Positions 51,769 through 60,812 are shown, counted from the first letter of the stretch. The stretch: DNA of 64,000 bases from Streptomyces odontomachi (GCF_024435355.1 NZ_JAMJWG010000001.1:558001-622000), one strand, 5' to 3'. The notes: generated from the sequence alone by a model not told the origin. Made by a program: numbers and translations.

Positions 51769-52389
51769 CTACCGGCTGTCCAGGTGCCCCTGGATCTCGG
51801 CGTACAGCTGGTAGAGCGCGGGACGGATCAGGTCCCGTGTCTCCTCCGGCAGGCGCGCGGTGAGTTCTGCCGTGAACTTCCCGAGCGCCTGGTCGCCCGC
51901 CTCCAGCGCCGCGAGCCCCGTGTCGGTCAGGGCAAGGCGCATGGTGCGACGGCTGGTGTGGGACACCCCGCGGGTGAGCAGCCCCTGCTGGACCAGCTTG
52001 TCGACGCTCTGCGACACGGTCGACGGGTTGCGGTGGGCGAGCTTGCACAGGGCGGTCAGCGAGGTGTGGCCGTTGTTCACCCGGGAGAGTATGCGGTACT
52101 GACGGATCGTCAGCGGTTGGCCCAGGCCGGCCAGCAGCTCCGTCTGCAACCGGGTGAGTCGGCCGCCGAGGGCGAGCAGCACCTCGCCGATGTCGTCCGG
52201 TGTGGGGGCTACCGCGTCCGCGTCAACGGGTTCCGCTGCGACTGCTCCCGCGGTCCCGGCATCGGTAATGCCATCGCCAGACCTCCTCGTGTCGCCCTTG
52301 CCCGAGCCTTTGACGGTGCCGCCCCGGTCCTCCTGGGGGGCGTCGGCGTCTGCGGAGGACGAAGCGCGCGAAGCACCTGCTGGTGTCAC
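51769..52389 (-). CDS. MarR-family transcriptional regulator
   Basis: 206 residues from GTG 52389 (GGAGG 5 nt upstream). A low-complexity N-terminus of about 65 residues precedes the MarR winged-helix domain: LTIRQYRILSRVNNGHTSLTALCKLAHRNPSTVSQSVDKLVQQGLLTR, then the wing TSRRTMRLALTDTGLAALE. Two identical 13-bp palindromes (52398-52410, 52491-52503) lie in its promoter, one overlapping its ribosome site, so autorepression is expected. The likely ligand is an aromatic or carboxylic acid. It sits between two catabolic operons. Confidence 0.88.
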   Translation of the reverse strand: MTPAGASRASSSADADAPQEDRGGTVKGSGKGDTRRSGDGITDAGTAGAVAAEPVDADAVAPTPDDIGEVLLALGGRLTRLQTELLAGLGQPLTIRQYRILSRVNNGHTSLTALCKLAHRNPSTVSQSVDKLVQQGLLTRGVSHTSRRTMRLALTDTGLAALEAGDQALGKFTAELTARLPEETRDLIRPALYQLYAEIQGHLDSR

Positions 52390-52397
52390 TTTGGCCT

Positions 52398-52410
52398 CCG
52401 AACTGTTCGG
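52398..52410. promoter_or_regulatory. MarR operator 1
   Basis: CCGAACTGTTCGG is a perfect 6-bp inverted repeat around a single base. It overlaps the Shine-Dalgarno region of the MarR gene, so a bound repressor would block expression. Confidence 0.65.
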
Positions 52411-52490
52411 TACCCGAAGCTTTTCGTTGCAGGGGAAGTTACCGCCGCCTCGTGGCCGCGGCAAGGGGTGCGGGTGAGAAACTTCGGTCA

Positions 52491-52503
52491 CCGAACAGTT
52501 CGG
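52491..52503. promoter_or_regulatory. MarR operator 2
   Basis: CCGAACAGTTCGG is the exact reverse complement of operator 1, with start-to-start distance 93 bp (about nine helical turns). Two copies suggest cooperative or looped binding by the adjacent MarR protein. Confidence 0.65.
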
Positions 52504-52590
52504 CGGAAGGGAGGGTGCCAGGGTGAGGCCTCAAGGGATAGCGCCGGTGAGGGGATACCGGCGGGGGTGGGCGGCGTTCGCGGTGCACAA

Positions 52591-52644
52591 CGGCGGAAGC
52601 CGCACCGTCCACCCCGAACCGGGTGGACGGTGCGGCTTCCGCCG
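52591..52644. terminator. Long hairpin terminator after the hydantoinase gene
   Basis: A perfect 24-bp stem (52591-52614 with 52621-52644) has a 6-nt loop CGAACC, 29 bp beyond the stop of the minus-strand amidohydrolase gene at 52674. Such long GC stems without a U-tract act as terminators in Streptomyces. No gene lies between 52504 and 52673. Confidence 0.8.
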
Positions 52645-52673
52645 GGCGAGCCGTGCGCTCCTGTACCTGCCGC

Positions 52674-54140
52674 CTAGCGCGTGGTGGGGCGGGACAGGTA
52701 ACGGCCCTGGGGGGTCCCGAGGACCTTGCCGTCCCCGTAGATCTGCTGACCGCGCAGGAACGTGGACTGCACGCGCGCACCGATCTCCATGCCTTGCAGC
52801 GGGGTGTACTCCTGAGCCGACTCCGAGTCGGCCGCGTCCACGATCCACGACGTCGACGGATCCACGAGCACCACGTCGGCGTCGTAACCCGGGGCGATCC
52901 GGCCCTTGGTGGGCAGGCCGAAGCGCTGTGCCGGCGTCCAGGCGGTCAGTTCCGCGACCTTCTGCAAGGGCAGGCCGTGGGCGGGCGCCGCACCGGCGAG
53001 GCCCGGCAGCAGGTACTCCGTACCGCCGAACCCGGACTTGGCCGCGAACACGTTGCTCTTGGGATCGCCGAACTTCGTCTCCTCCTTGCAGCAGGCGTGG
53101 TCGCTGACGACCCAGTCGACGTGGCCCGCCACCAGGTGCTCCCACAGCGCGTCCACGTCCTCCTGCGGGCGCAGCGGCGGGTTGACCTTGCCGCCGATGC
53201 CGGACGCCGTCTCGATGTTCGCGAGCAGGTGGCCGATCGTCACCTCTCGGCGGAAGTTGACCTGCGGAAACGTCCTGGCCATCAGCATGGCCGACTCGAT
53301 CGCCTTGCGCGACGACAGGTGCAGCAGGTTGATGTTGGGCAGCTCCGTCTCGGCCGCGAGGAAGCTGGCGATGGTGACCGCGAGCCCTTCCGAGTGCGGT
53401 GGGCGCGAGGCGCTGTAGGCGGCGAGACCGTCGAGTGTGCCCTCCTCCTCGACGATCCTGGTGTAGGCCGTCATGATCTCGGCCGTCTCGCAGTGCAGGG
53501 AGAGCGAGATGGCGTCCGCGAGCTCCGGGTGGGCCTCGCGCGCCGCCTGCACCCCGCGCATCACGAACTCGAAGTGCGCCAGGTCGTAGCGCTCGTCGGG
53601 CGGGATCATCAGGAACGCGTTCTGGTCGGCGGAGCGCCCGTGCAGGCCGTGGCTGCCGTAGAACATGAAGATCTTGAACGAGGTGACGCCGAAGCGTGCG
53701 ATCAGCTCGGGGATCTCGTCGATGTGCGACTTCTGCATCGGCGCGAGGTGGAACCCGTAGTCGACGTGCGACCGTCCTTCGGCGGCGTCGAGCACCAGAG
53801 GGAAGATCTCGTGGTAGCTGCCGCCGCGGTTCATGTAGTACTGGCCGGTGCGCATGTAGGTGAGAGCCGTGGTCACGCCGCCCTGGGCGCACGCGCCGCT
53901 TTCGGTCGCCGTGTCGTCCGACAACGGGTTGTAGATTCCCCAGTGCTGGTGTGCGTCGACCACTCCGGGAAACGCGAGCAACCCCTTGCCGTCGACCACC
54001 TCGCCGGCCCCGGACACTTCAATGTCGGGGGCGATGCGGTGGAACACCCCGTTCTTGATGCCGATGTCCGTGGTGGGGATGTCCGATGCGTCGTGCCTCA
54101 CCAGACGGACGTTCTTGATCAGCAGGTCCAGCTCGGTCAT
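52674..54140 (-). CDS. Hydantoinase/dihydropyrimidinase-type cyclic amidohydrolase
   Basis: 488 residues; ATG 54140. The binuclear-metal motifs are intact: DAHQHWG (HxH), the carboxylated Lys in SFKIFMFYG, SLHCETAE, LLHLSSRK, and the Asp in VSDHACC. The family opens cyclic amides such as hydantoins, dihydropyrimidines, dihydroorotate or allantoin. It is the last gene of the operon with MmgE/PrpD, racemase and FAD dehydrogenase, 17 nt after the FAD gene. The neighbouring racemase supports a hydantoin-like chiral ring substrate, but the exact compound cannot be named. Confidence 0.87.
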   Translation of the reverse strand: MTELDLLIKNVRLVRHDASDIPTTDIGIKNGVFHRIAPDIEVSGAGEVVDGKGLLAFPGVVDAHQHWGIYNPLSDDTATESGACAQGGVTTALTYMRTGQYYMNRGGSYHEIFPLVLDAAEGRSHVDYGFHLAPMQKSHIDEIPELIARFGVTSFKIFMFYGSHGLHGRSADQNAFLMIPPDERYDLAHFEFVMRGVQAAREAHPELADAISLSLHCETAEIMTAYTRIVEEEGTLDGLAAYSASRPPHSEGLAVTIASFLAAETELPNINLLHLSSRKAIESAMLMARTFPQVNFRREVTIGHLLANIETASGIGGKVNPPLRPQEDVDALWEHLVAGHVDWVVSDHACCKEETKFGDPKSNVFAAKSGFGGTEYLLPGLAGAAPAHGLPLQKVAELTAWTPAQRFGLPTKGRIAPGYDADVVLVDPSTSWIVDAADSESAQEYTPLQGMEIGARVQSTFLRGQQIYGDGKVLGTPQGRYLSRPTTR

Positions 54141-54157
54141 GGTGCTCGTGCCTTCCT

Positions 54158-55606
54158 CTATCGCGTGGTGTCCGTGGTGTCCGTGGCGCCGGACAGGGCG
54201 TTCGCCGCCTGCCAGGCGAGTCCGAGCGCCGGCAGCAGGCCGTTGCCCGCCAGATAGCCGTCCGCGCCCCGCCCGGAAATACCGTGTGCCGCCCCGCCCG
54301 AGGCGAAGAGCCCTCGGATCGGCGACCCCTGGCCGTCGAGGACGTGCGCGTCGCCGTCGACCACGAGGCCGCCCTGGGTGTGGAACAGGGCGGGGATCAC
54401 CTCGACGGCCGCGAACGGCCCGCGCAGCGGCCCCTCGAAGAACGTCCGGCCGAACCGGTCATGCCCGGTGGCCGCCGTGGCCAGCGCGACCTGGTCGGAG
54501 ACCGACTCCTCCAGGGCCTTCGCTGCACACCCGGTGCGTTCGGCGAGCGCGGTCAGGTCATCGGCCCACACCAGCGCTCCCGCCGCCACGGTCTGCTGGA
54601 AGTCCGAGAAGGGCAGGCACAGGTCGTGGATGCGGCGATCCATGACGATCCAGCCGCGCGCGCCCGGGCGGGCGGCGAGCGCCGCCGCGTACTCGGAGTA
54701 GCCGGTGGTCTCGTCGCCGAACCGGCTGCCTGCCGTGTCCACCATGATCGCGCCGTGCATGACGGTGGCCCACCCGACCAGCGTCCGTGAGCGGCGCGCG
54801 AGTGCCGCGTGGCCCTGGTAGGCGTCCATGAACGCGGACCGCGCGCCGTGCCGCAGCCCGATGGCCAGGCCGTCTCCGGTCGAGAACTGGCCGCCGTGGT
54901 AGTCGGCCGCCGCGATCTGGGGCAGGTGCCGCTCCACGAGGCCCCGGTGGGCGCCGTAACCGTTGGTCGCCAGCAGTACCGCCCGGGTGGCGATGGTCTC
55001 CCGCCGGCCGTCCGGGTACTCCACGACCGCGCCGGTGACCCTGCCGGCGGCACCGTCGGGGCCGCGCTCGACGTCCACCAGCCGCGCCGGGACCAGCAGG
55101 TCGATCGAGGGGGAGCGCCGTACCCGTTCGTACAGGTGCCGCAGCAGCGCCGAGCCGTGCCGGGTGCGCACCGTGTGCAGCCGGTCGGCGCTGTGGCCCG
55201 GATAGCTGAAGTCCCGCACCAGCTGGAGCGGTACGTCCACACCCTCGGCCAGCCACTCCACCAGCGGCGCACTGATCTTCGCGAGGGCGGCCGCCAGCGT
55301 CGGATCCGCCGTGCCACGGGTCTTCGCCGCGATGTCGGCGAGGAAGCGCGCGGGACCGTCCTCGACGCCGGCCGCACGCTGCCAGCGGGAGCCCGCACCG
55401 GGGATCATCGCGGTGGACATCGAGGTGTTGTTGCCGCGCAGGAACTGCTCGTCGGGGTCCACGACGAGCACGCTCAGGCCGTGCTCAGCCGCCCTGAGCG
55501 CACCGGCGAGACCACCCCCTGCACCGGCCACCACCAGGTCCACTCCCCAGTCGTCCGGGTCCCTCGCCGCTTCCGGGGTATCGGCCCTGTCTGCTTCTCC
55601 TGTCAT
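54158..55606 (-). CDS. FAD-dependent dehydrogenase, fumarate reductase/tricarballylate dehydrogenase-like
   Basis: 482 residues; ATG 55606 overlapping the racemase stop. The dinucleotide-binding motif VVAGAGGGLAGALRAAEHG lies near residue 25. The FAD_binding_2 pattern ends with GLFASGGAAHGISGRGADGYLAGNGLLPALGLAW. It belongs to the succinate dehydrogenase/3-ketosteroid dehydrogenase/TcuA family, which oxidises C-C bonds next to carboxyl or keto groups. No Fe-S or haem module is present. It probably desaturates a carboxylate intermediate of the pathway. Confidence 0.82.
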   Translation of the reverse strand: MTGEADRADTPEAARDPDDWGVDLVVAGAGGGLAGALRAAEHGLSVLVVDPDEQFLRGNNTSMSTAMIPGAGSRWQRAAGVEDGPARFLADIAAKTRGTADPTLAAALAKISAPLVEWLAEGVDVPLQLVRDFSYPGHSADRLHTVRTRHGSALLRHLYERVRRSPSIDLLVPARLVDVERGPDGAAGRVTGAVVEYPDGRRETIATRAVLLATNGYGAHRGLVERHLPQIAAADYHGGQFSTGDGLAIGLRHGARSAFMDAYQGHAALARRSRTLVGWATVMHGAIMVDTAGSRFGDETTGYSEYAAALAARPGARGWIVMDRRIHDLCLPFSDFQQTVAAGALVWADDLTALAERTGCAAKALEESVSDQVALATAATGHDRFGRTFFEGPLRGPFAAVEVIPALFHTQGGLVVDGDAHVLDGQGSPIRGLFASGGAAHGISGRGADGYLAGNGLLPALGLAWQAANALSGATDTTDTTR

Positions 55607-56238
55607 GTCCGGCCTCCCGCCGCCAGGAGCCGCAGCGCCAGTGCCGCCGGGTCCACCAGCTCCACCGAGTGCCGTGCGTCGGTGTCCACGGCCGAGCAGC
55701 CGTTGATCACGGCCCGTACGCCCCGCGCCGCGAAGCCGTCGAGTGCGTCGTGCACCGCGTCGTTCCAGTGCCGGGTGTCGGCGATGGCGTCGAAGGCGAG
55801 GTCGAGCACGGTCACACCGGCGAACCACGGACCGTAGCCGTACTCCTCGATCCGCTCGGCGAACGCGTCGCCGATCACGCGGTTGCGGGTGACCGCGCCG
55901 AAGGTCCGTCCGGTCGCGACCAGGTGCGCCGCGCACAGCCGCAGCATGCCGACGGTCGGGACCCGCGCGCCGTCCGGTGCCACGGGGACGGCGGGGTCGA
56001 GCACGCAGTCCGGCATCCGGACGGCGAAGCCCTCGGATGGCGCCGCGGCCAGCGCCCGGGCCACCGCGGTGGTCGAGGCGGCGATGTCGTCCGGGGTCGC
56101 GAGCTCGCCGGGCGCATCGCCGCCCGCCTCCTCGAGGACGCAGGTGACTCCGGGCGGCGAGAGCCGCCGGTAGCGGTCGCGGCGTCGTGCCAGCTCGCCG
56201 GCGGCCATCCGGATCGGGGTGACGGAGAGGATGTTCAT
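55603..56238 (-). CDS. Asp/Glu/hydantoin racemase family protein
   Basis: 211 residues; ATG 56238 overlapping the MmgE/PrpD stop. The two catalytic cysteines are visible in RMPDCVLDP and INGCSAVD, with the internal TPIRMAAGE start of the family. Members racemise amino acids or hydantoins, or isomerise maleate. Next to a hydantoinase-type hydrolase, hydantoin racemase or maleate isomerase-like activity is plausible; the sequence does not decide which. Confidence 0.82.
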   Translation of the reverse strand: MNILSVTPIRMAAGELARRRDRYRRLSPPGVTCVLEEAGGDAPGELATPDDIAASTTAVARALAAAPSEGFAVRMPDCVLDPAVPVAPDGARVPTVGMLRLCAAHLVATGRTFGAVTRNRVIGDAFAERIEEYGYGPWFAGVTVLDLAFDAIADTRHWNDAVHDALDGFAARGVRAVINGCSAVDTDARHSVELVDPAALALRLLAAGGRT

Positions 56239-57698
56239 GCGGTGCCTCCTGGTACCGGTGCCGGCGGCGGCGTGCGGGCGGCGAGCGCCCGCAGCGGCGG
56301 TCCCACGTCGTCGGCGGTGCACAGGGCGTCGGCCGTGCGCCGCAACCGTTCCACCACGGCGCGCCCGCCCAGCAGTCCGGCGAGCACCGGCGACAACGTG
56401 TCCGAGGTGAACGGATGGTGGCTGCTGTCGCCGACCGGATGCGGTGCGCTGAGCTCCACGCGCCGGCCGCCAGCCAGCACCGCCGTCAGCCGGGTGGCGC
56501 GCTCGTCCGGTAGCCGCGCGGTCAGCGCCGGGTCCTCCGTGACCCTCACCCGGCGGGCGAGCGCGAAGACATCGGGCCGGTCGGCGGCGGTCGCCTCCGC
56601 CGCCGCGGGGGTCACCGCGCCGTCCAGCAGGGCCGTGGCGACGGCGTAGGGGATCGAGAACATCGCCCCCAGGCTGTTGTTCCAGTGCGTGCGCCGCAGC
56701 GGTGCGGCCAGCGCGTGCGTGTCCACGCGCACCTCGACCACTGCGTCGACGAGCTGCGCCTTCGTCACGGTGCGCAGATGCCGGGCGCGTAGCTGAAGGG
56801 CCAGGTCGGCGGCCGGGTGGGTGTACGAGCACGAGGCGTGCCGCTTGAAGTAGTTGTGCTGGATCTGCCAGTCCTCGCCCAGCCCGTCGGTGAGCACCTC
56901 GGCCGCGAAGTCACCGAGCAGGGTGCCGAGCGACAGGGCGGCCGTGCCCGTGTCGCGCACGACACCGGCCGCGGCCAGCCGTGCCGCGGCGAGCCCGGAC
57001 ACGGCAGCGGCGCCGATCCAGGCGTCCCGCACGCGGTGCCCGTCGAGCGCGGAGTCGAAGTGGCCCGCGATCGGCAGTCCGGCGGCCGTGTCGATGGCAG
57101 CCGCGACCTGCGGCGCGGGCAGGCCGAGCAGGATCGCGCAGCCGGCGGCGGCGCCGGTCACGCCCCAGTTACCGTGCGGATGGACGCCCCGGTGCAGCGC
57201 GGTGGCGCGACCGAAGCGCGCGGCCACCTCGTATCCGGCGAGCAGGGCACGCGCGGTGAGCTCGCCGGGGGAGCCCGACGACGCGGCCAGGGCGAGGATC
57301 GCGGGGAACGCGTGGCCGGCGGGATGGCCCTTGGCGTACTTTCCGCCCTCGTCGAGCTCGTTGCACACCAGAGCCGTCGCGTTCAGGTACGCGGCGGTGT
57401 CCACCTGCGTCAGGACGCCGGCGCCGAGCACGGGTGCGTCGCCCGCGGGCTGCGGCCAGGCGGCTCGGATGCGCCGCTGGCCCTCGGTGCCGGCTCCCGC
57501 GAGCGTCACCGCGAAGGTGTCGAGCAGGACCAGCGAAAGCCGGCTCCGCACCGCGTCCGGCACATCGGACCAGGCCAGTCCGGCCGCCCAGCGCGCGAGC
57601 TGCGAGGTGTGCTCCCGCGCCGCGGCCTTGGCGTCGCCCGCCGGGGAGGGGCGGTCGCATACGGCGGCCAACTGTGCGTCGGATGGTTCGGAAGGCAC
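56235..57698 (-). CDS. MmgE/PrpD-family protein 1
   Basis: 487 residues; GTG 57698 with a strong GGAAGGAGG 7 nt upstream. The family includes 2-methylcitrate dehydratase and cis-aconitate decarboxylase. Family segments are LLDTFAVTLAGAG, NELDEGGKYAKGHPAGHAFPAILALA and NYFKRHASCSYTHPAADLAL. It starts the minus-strand operon and is divergent from the second IclR gene, over a duplicated operator-like box. A paralogue lies at 61718. It is expected to dehydrate, hydrate or decarboxylate a tricarboxylate-like acid. Confidence 0.85.
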   Translation of the reverse strand: MPSEPSDAQLAAVCDRPSPAGDAKAAAREHTSQLARWAAGLAWSDVPDAVRSRLSLVLLDTFAVTLAGAGTEGQRRIRAAWPQPAGDAPVLGAGVLTQVDTAAYLNATALVCNELDEGGKYAKGHPAGHAFPAILALAASSGSPGELTARALLAGYEVAARFGRATALHRGVHPHGNWGVTGAAAGCAILLGLPAPQVAAAIDTAAGLPIAGHFDSALDGHRVRDAWIGAAAVSGLAAARLAAAGVVRDTGTAALSLGTLLGDFAAEVLTDGLGEDWQIQHNYFKRHASCSYTHPAADLALQLRARHLRTVTKAQLVDAVVEVRVDTHALAAPLRRTHWNNSLGAMFSIPYAVATALLDGAVTPAAAEATAADRPDVFALARRVRVTEDPALTARLPDERATRLTAVLAGGRRVELSAPHPVGDSSHHPFTSDTLSPVLAGLLGGRAVVERLRRTADALCTADDVGPPLRALAARTPPPAPVPGGTA

Positions 57699-57710
57699 TC
57701 GCCCACCTCC

Positions 57711-57736
57711 TTCCCTGATGTTCCACTCAGCGGAAC
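57711..57736. promoter_or_regulatory. IclR-type operator, copy 1 (MmgE side)
   Basis: TTCCCTGATGTTCCACTC then AGCGGAAC contains GTTCC-N7-GGAAC (57720-57736), the same dyad as at 24649-24665, and continues GATC and TCAATGG downstream as there. It lies 22 nt upstream of the divergent MmgE/PrpD start. Confidence 0.65.
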
Positions 57737-57850
57737 GATCATTGCCTCAATGGTTTCAGTGATCCGGAAACGACGTCAACACCTACCAGGAAGATCGGAC
57801 CAACCGCGAGATTTAGGGCCGCTTCCCTTGACCGGGTGTGGTGTCAGTGT

Positions 57851-57876
57851 TTCCCTGATGTTCCATTGAGCGGTAC
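57851..57876. promoter_or_regulatory. IclR-type operator, copy 2 (IclR side)
   Basis: TTCCCTGATGTTCCATTG then AGCGGTAC repeats copy 1 at exactly 140 bp spacing with three changes in 27 bp. The right half-site GGTAC is weakened from GGAAC. It lies 65 bp upstream of the IclR start. Confidence 0.6.
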
Positions 57877-57940
57877 GGACAAGAGATCGATCCGAGTGAG
57901 CCGCGGATCGCGAGCCAAGGGAACAGGCAAGAATGAGCCC

Positions 57941-58771
57941 ATGACGACCCAACCTGGAACCGAGACCGCCGGCCGAGTCATCGACGTTCTCCTGCTGTTC
58001 ACCGATGGACCCGACGACCTCGGGGTCTCCTGGATCGCGCGTGAACTCGGCCTCAGCAAGGCCGTGGTGCACCGCATCCTCCAGACCCTCGTCGCCCGCG
58101 GCATGGTGGTGCTCGACCCGCAGACCCGGCTGTACCGGCTGGGCCCGACCGCCGCGGCGCTCGGCGCCCGTGCGCTGCGCGAGTTCGACCTGCGCGCCGT
58201 CTCCGCCGGCACCCTTCGCCGCCTGGCGCAGGAGACCCGCGAGACGGTGACGCTCACGGCCCTCGTGCCCGGCGGGCGTGCCTACATCGACCAGATCGTC
58301 AGCACCCACGAGGTGAAGATGACCGTGGAACTCGGCCGCAGGTTCCCGCTGCATGCGGGCAGTTCCGGCAAGTGCCTCCTCGCCTTCCTGCCGGACCGGC
58401 AGTGCGAGGAGATCCTCACCGCGGAACTCTCCGCGCTCACCGACAGGACCATCACCGACCCGGCGACGCTCCGCACCGAACTGGCCGCGATCAGGGAACT
58501 CGGCTACGCGAGCTCCCAGGGCGAGCGGCAGGCCGACGCCGGCTCCGTCGCCGCGCCCGTGTTCGGCCTCGACGGTGACGTCCGCGGCTCGGTGTCGGTG
58601 TGCGGGCCGCGCTCCCGCTTCACCCCCGAGTTCGTCCGCGCCTGCGCGCCCCGCGTGGTCGAGGCGGCACGTGACATCTCCCACCTGCTCGGCTGGCAGG
58701 CCCCCGGCGCCAACGGGCGGGTGGCGTCCCTCGCGGCCTCCTCGCACGCGACGACGGAAGGATCTCCATGA
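57941..58771 (+). CDS. IclR-family transcriptional regulator 2
   Basis: 276 residues; ATG 57941 (upstream in-frame codons lack a good ribosome site). It has a winged helix (LGVSWIARELGLSKAVVHRILQTLVARGM, about 25-55) and an IclR effector domain with LHAGSSGKCLLAFLP and DVRGSVSVCGPRSRF. It overlaps the CoA-transferase gene by 4 nt and faces the MmgE operon over two operator-like boxes, so it probably controls both divergent operons in response to a pathway intermediate. Confidence 0.88.
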   Translation: MTTQPGTETAGRVIDVLLLFTDGPDDLGVSWIARELGLSKAVVHRILQTLVARGMVVLDPQTRLYRLGPTAAALGARALREFDLRAVSAGTLRRLAQETRETVTLTALVPGGRAYIDQIVSTHEVKMTVELGRRFPLHAGSSGKCLLAFLPDRQCEEILTAELSALTDRTITDPATLRTELAAIRELGYASSQGERQADAGSVAAPVFGLDGDVRGSVSVCGPRSRFTPEFVRACAPRVVEAARDISHLLGWQAPGANGRVASLAASSHATTEGSP

Positions 58772-59985
58772 ACGACACCGCACCCACCGGCCGGGCGGCC
58801 GGCCGGGCCGCCCTCGACGGCATCAAGGTGCTGGACATCGCCACGCTGTTCGCCGGCCCCCTCGCCGCCACCCTGCTCGCCGACTTCGGCGCCGACGTCA
58901 CCAAGGTCGAGCACCCCAAGGGCGACCCGGTGCGCCATCACGGCGCGAGCAAGGACGGCGTGGGCCTGTGGTGGAAGATGCTCTCGCGCAACAAGAAGGC
59001 GATCACCCTCTACCTCGGCAGCCCCGAGGGGCAGGACATCTTCCGCCGCATGGTCGCCGACGCGGACGTCGTCATCGAGAACTTCCGCCCCGGCACGCTG
59101 GAGCGCTGGGGCCTCGGCTACGAGACGCTGGCCGAGATCAACCCGCGCCTGGTACTGGCCCGCGTCACCGGGTTCGGGCAGCAGGGCCCCTACTCCAAGC
59201 GACCCGGCTTCGGCACCCTCGCCGAGGCGATGAGCGGGTTCGCCGCCATCACGGGCCAGCCCGACGGGCCGCCGACCCTCCCCCCGTTCGGCCTGGCCGA
59301 CGGCGTGTCCGCGCTCACCGCCGCGTTCGGCATCATGACCGCACTGCGCGCGAGGGAGCACACGGGCCGCGGCCAGGTGCTCGACCTGGCGATCATCGAA
59401 CCGATGATCACCCTGCTCGGACCGCAGGCCATCACCTACGACCAACTCGGCCAACTCCAACCGCGCACCGGCAACAGGTCGGCGAACAACGCCCCGCGCA
59501 ACACCTACCGCACCAAGGACGGCACCTGGGTCGCCGTCTCCACCAGCGCGCAGTCCATCGCCGAGCGGGTGATGCGGCTGGTCGGACGCCCCGAGTACAT
59601 CGACGAGCCGTGGTTCGCCTCCGGCGCCGAACGGGCCCGGCACGCGGACGAGTTGGACGACGCCGTCGGCTCCTGGATCGCCGAGCGCACCCGCAGCGAG
59701 GTCATCGCCGCGTTCGAGGAGGCCCAGGCCGCCGTGGCGCCGATCTACGACATGGCCGACATCTTCGAGGACCCGCAGTTCCAGGCCCTTCAGACGATCA
59801 CGGAAGTGCAGGACGAGGAACTCGGCAGCATCAGGTTCCAGAACGTGCCCTTCCGGCTCAGCGACACCCCCGGCACGGTCCGCTGGCCCGGCCAGCGCAA
59901 GGGCCGCGACACCGCGGAGGTGCTCGGCGCGTACGGCGTCGGCGCCGACGCGATCGCCTCCCTCGCCGAGCGGGGCGTCATATGA
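58768..59985 (+). CDS. Class III (CaiB/BaiF) CoA-transferase
   Basis: 405 residues; ATG 58768 with GGAAGGA upstream. Family motifs are GIKVLDIATLFAGPLAATLLADFGADVTKVE at the N-terminus, ENFRPGTLERWGLGYE, and the catalytic Asp in FGLADGVSALTAAFG (about residue 180). It transfers CoA between carboxylic acids such as succinate, itaconate, mesaconate or citramalate. It is followed directly (ATGA) by a CitE-type lyase, the order found in itaconate/citramalate-type routes, so the acceptor is probably a branched dicarboxylate. Confidence 0.9.
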   Translation: MNDTAPTGRAAGRAALDGIKVLDIATLFAGPLAATLLADFGADVTKVEHPKGDPVRHHGASKDGVGLWWKMLSRNKKAITLYLGSPEGQDIFRRMVADADVVIENFRPGTLERWGLGYETLAEINPRLVLARVTGFGQQGPYSKRPGFGTLAEAMSGFAAITGQPDGPPTLPPFGLADGVSALTAAFGIMTALRAREHTGRGQVLDLAIIEPMITLLGPQAITYDQLGQLQPRTGNRSANNAPRNTYRTKDGTWVAVSTSAQSIAERVMRLVGRPEYIDEPWFASGAERARHADELDDAVGSWIAERTRSEVIAAFEEAQAAVAPIYDMADIFEDPQFQALQTITEVQDEELGSIRFQNVPFRLSDTPGTVRWPGQRKGRDTAEVLGAYGVGADAIASLAERGVI

Positions 59986-60812
59986 GCACCCCGGACCACC
60001 CCATCTGGACACGGTCCTGGCTGTACGTCCCCGCCACCCGCGCCGACCTCCTCGACAAGGCGATGCGTGGCGAGGCGGACGCCGTCGTCCTCGACCTGGA
60101 GGACGCCGTACCGCCCGACCGCAAGGACGAGGCACGCGCCGCCGCGGTCAAGGCCGTGGGCGAGGACTGGCCCAAGCCGCTGTGGCTCCGGATCAACCAG
60201 GTCCGGCTCCCGCACGGGCAGGCCGACCTGGCGGCCCTCGCCGGCGCCCGGGTGCCGGGGCTGCGGCTGCCCAAGTGCGAGAGCCACCAGGACATCGCGA
60301 CCGTGCTGGACCACGTGGACACCCGGCTCCACCTGCTGTTCGAGACGGCGCTCGGGGTGGAACGCGCCTTCGAGCTCGCCACCGCCGCCCCGCAGGTGAC
60401 GTTCCTCTCGCTCGGCGAGGCCGACCTCGGCGCCGACCTGCGAGTCCGTGGCGACCAGGCGCTCGACTGGGCGCGGGCCCGCCTCGTCAACGCGGCGCGG
60501 GCGGCCGGCCTCGCGGGCCCGGTACAGAGCGTGTGGACCGACGTGACGGATCTGGCCGGTCTCGCCACCAGTACCGAACGCGCCGCTGACCAGGGATTCT
60601 TCGGAAGGTCCGTGGTCCATCCGAAGCAACTTCCCGCTGTCAACGCGGCCTTCACCCCGCGACCCGAAGAGGTCGACGAAGCCCGCCGGCTGGTCGACTC
60701 CCTGCACCGGGCCCAGGACGCCGGCAGCGCCGCCTGGCTCGACGACCGCGGTCGGCTGATCGACCCCGCGGTCGTGGCCCGCGCCCACTGGGTGCTGGAC
60801 CGCGTGAGCTGA
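59982..60812 (+). CDS. CitE/HpcH-family acyl-CoA lyase
   Basis: 276 residues. The TIM-barrel lyase fold is clear: SWLYVPATRADLLDKAMRGEADAVVLDLEDAVPP (Mg/CoA region), LRLPKCES, ETALGVERAF and the metal Asp in SLGEADLGADL. Homologues cleave citramalyl-CoA, malyl-CoA or citryl-CoA into acetyl-CoA or pyruvate and a keto acid or ester. Coupled translation with the CoA-transferase indicates CoA activation followed by aldol cleavage. The 69-bp gap that follows has no terminator. Confidence 0.87.
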   Translation: MSTPDHPIWTRSWLYVPATRADLLDKAMRGEADAVVLDLEDAVPPDRKDEARAAAVKAVGEDWPKPLWLRINQVRLPHGQADLAALAGARVPGLRLPKCESHQDIATVLDHVDTRLHLLFETALGVERAFELATAAPQVTFLSLGEADLGADLRVRGDQALDWARARLVNAARAAGLAGPVQSVWTDVTDLAGLATSTERAADQGFFGRSVVHPKQLPAVNAAFTPRPEEVDEARRLVDSLHRAQDAGSAAWLDDRGRLIDPAVVARAHWVLDRVS

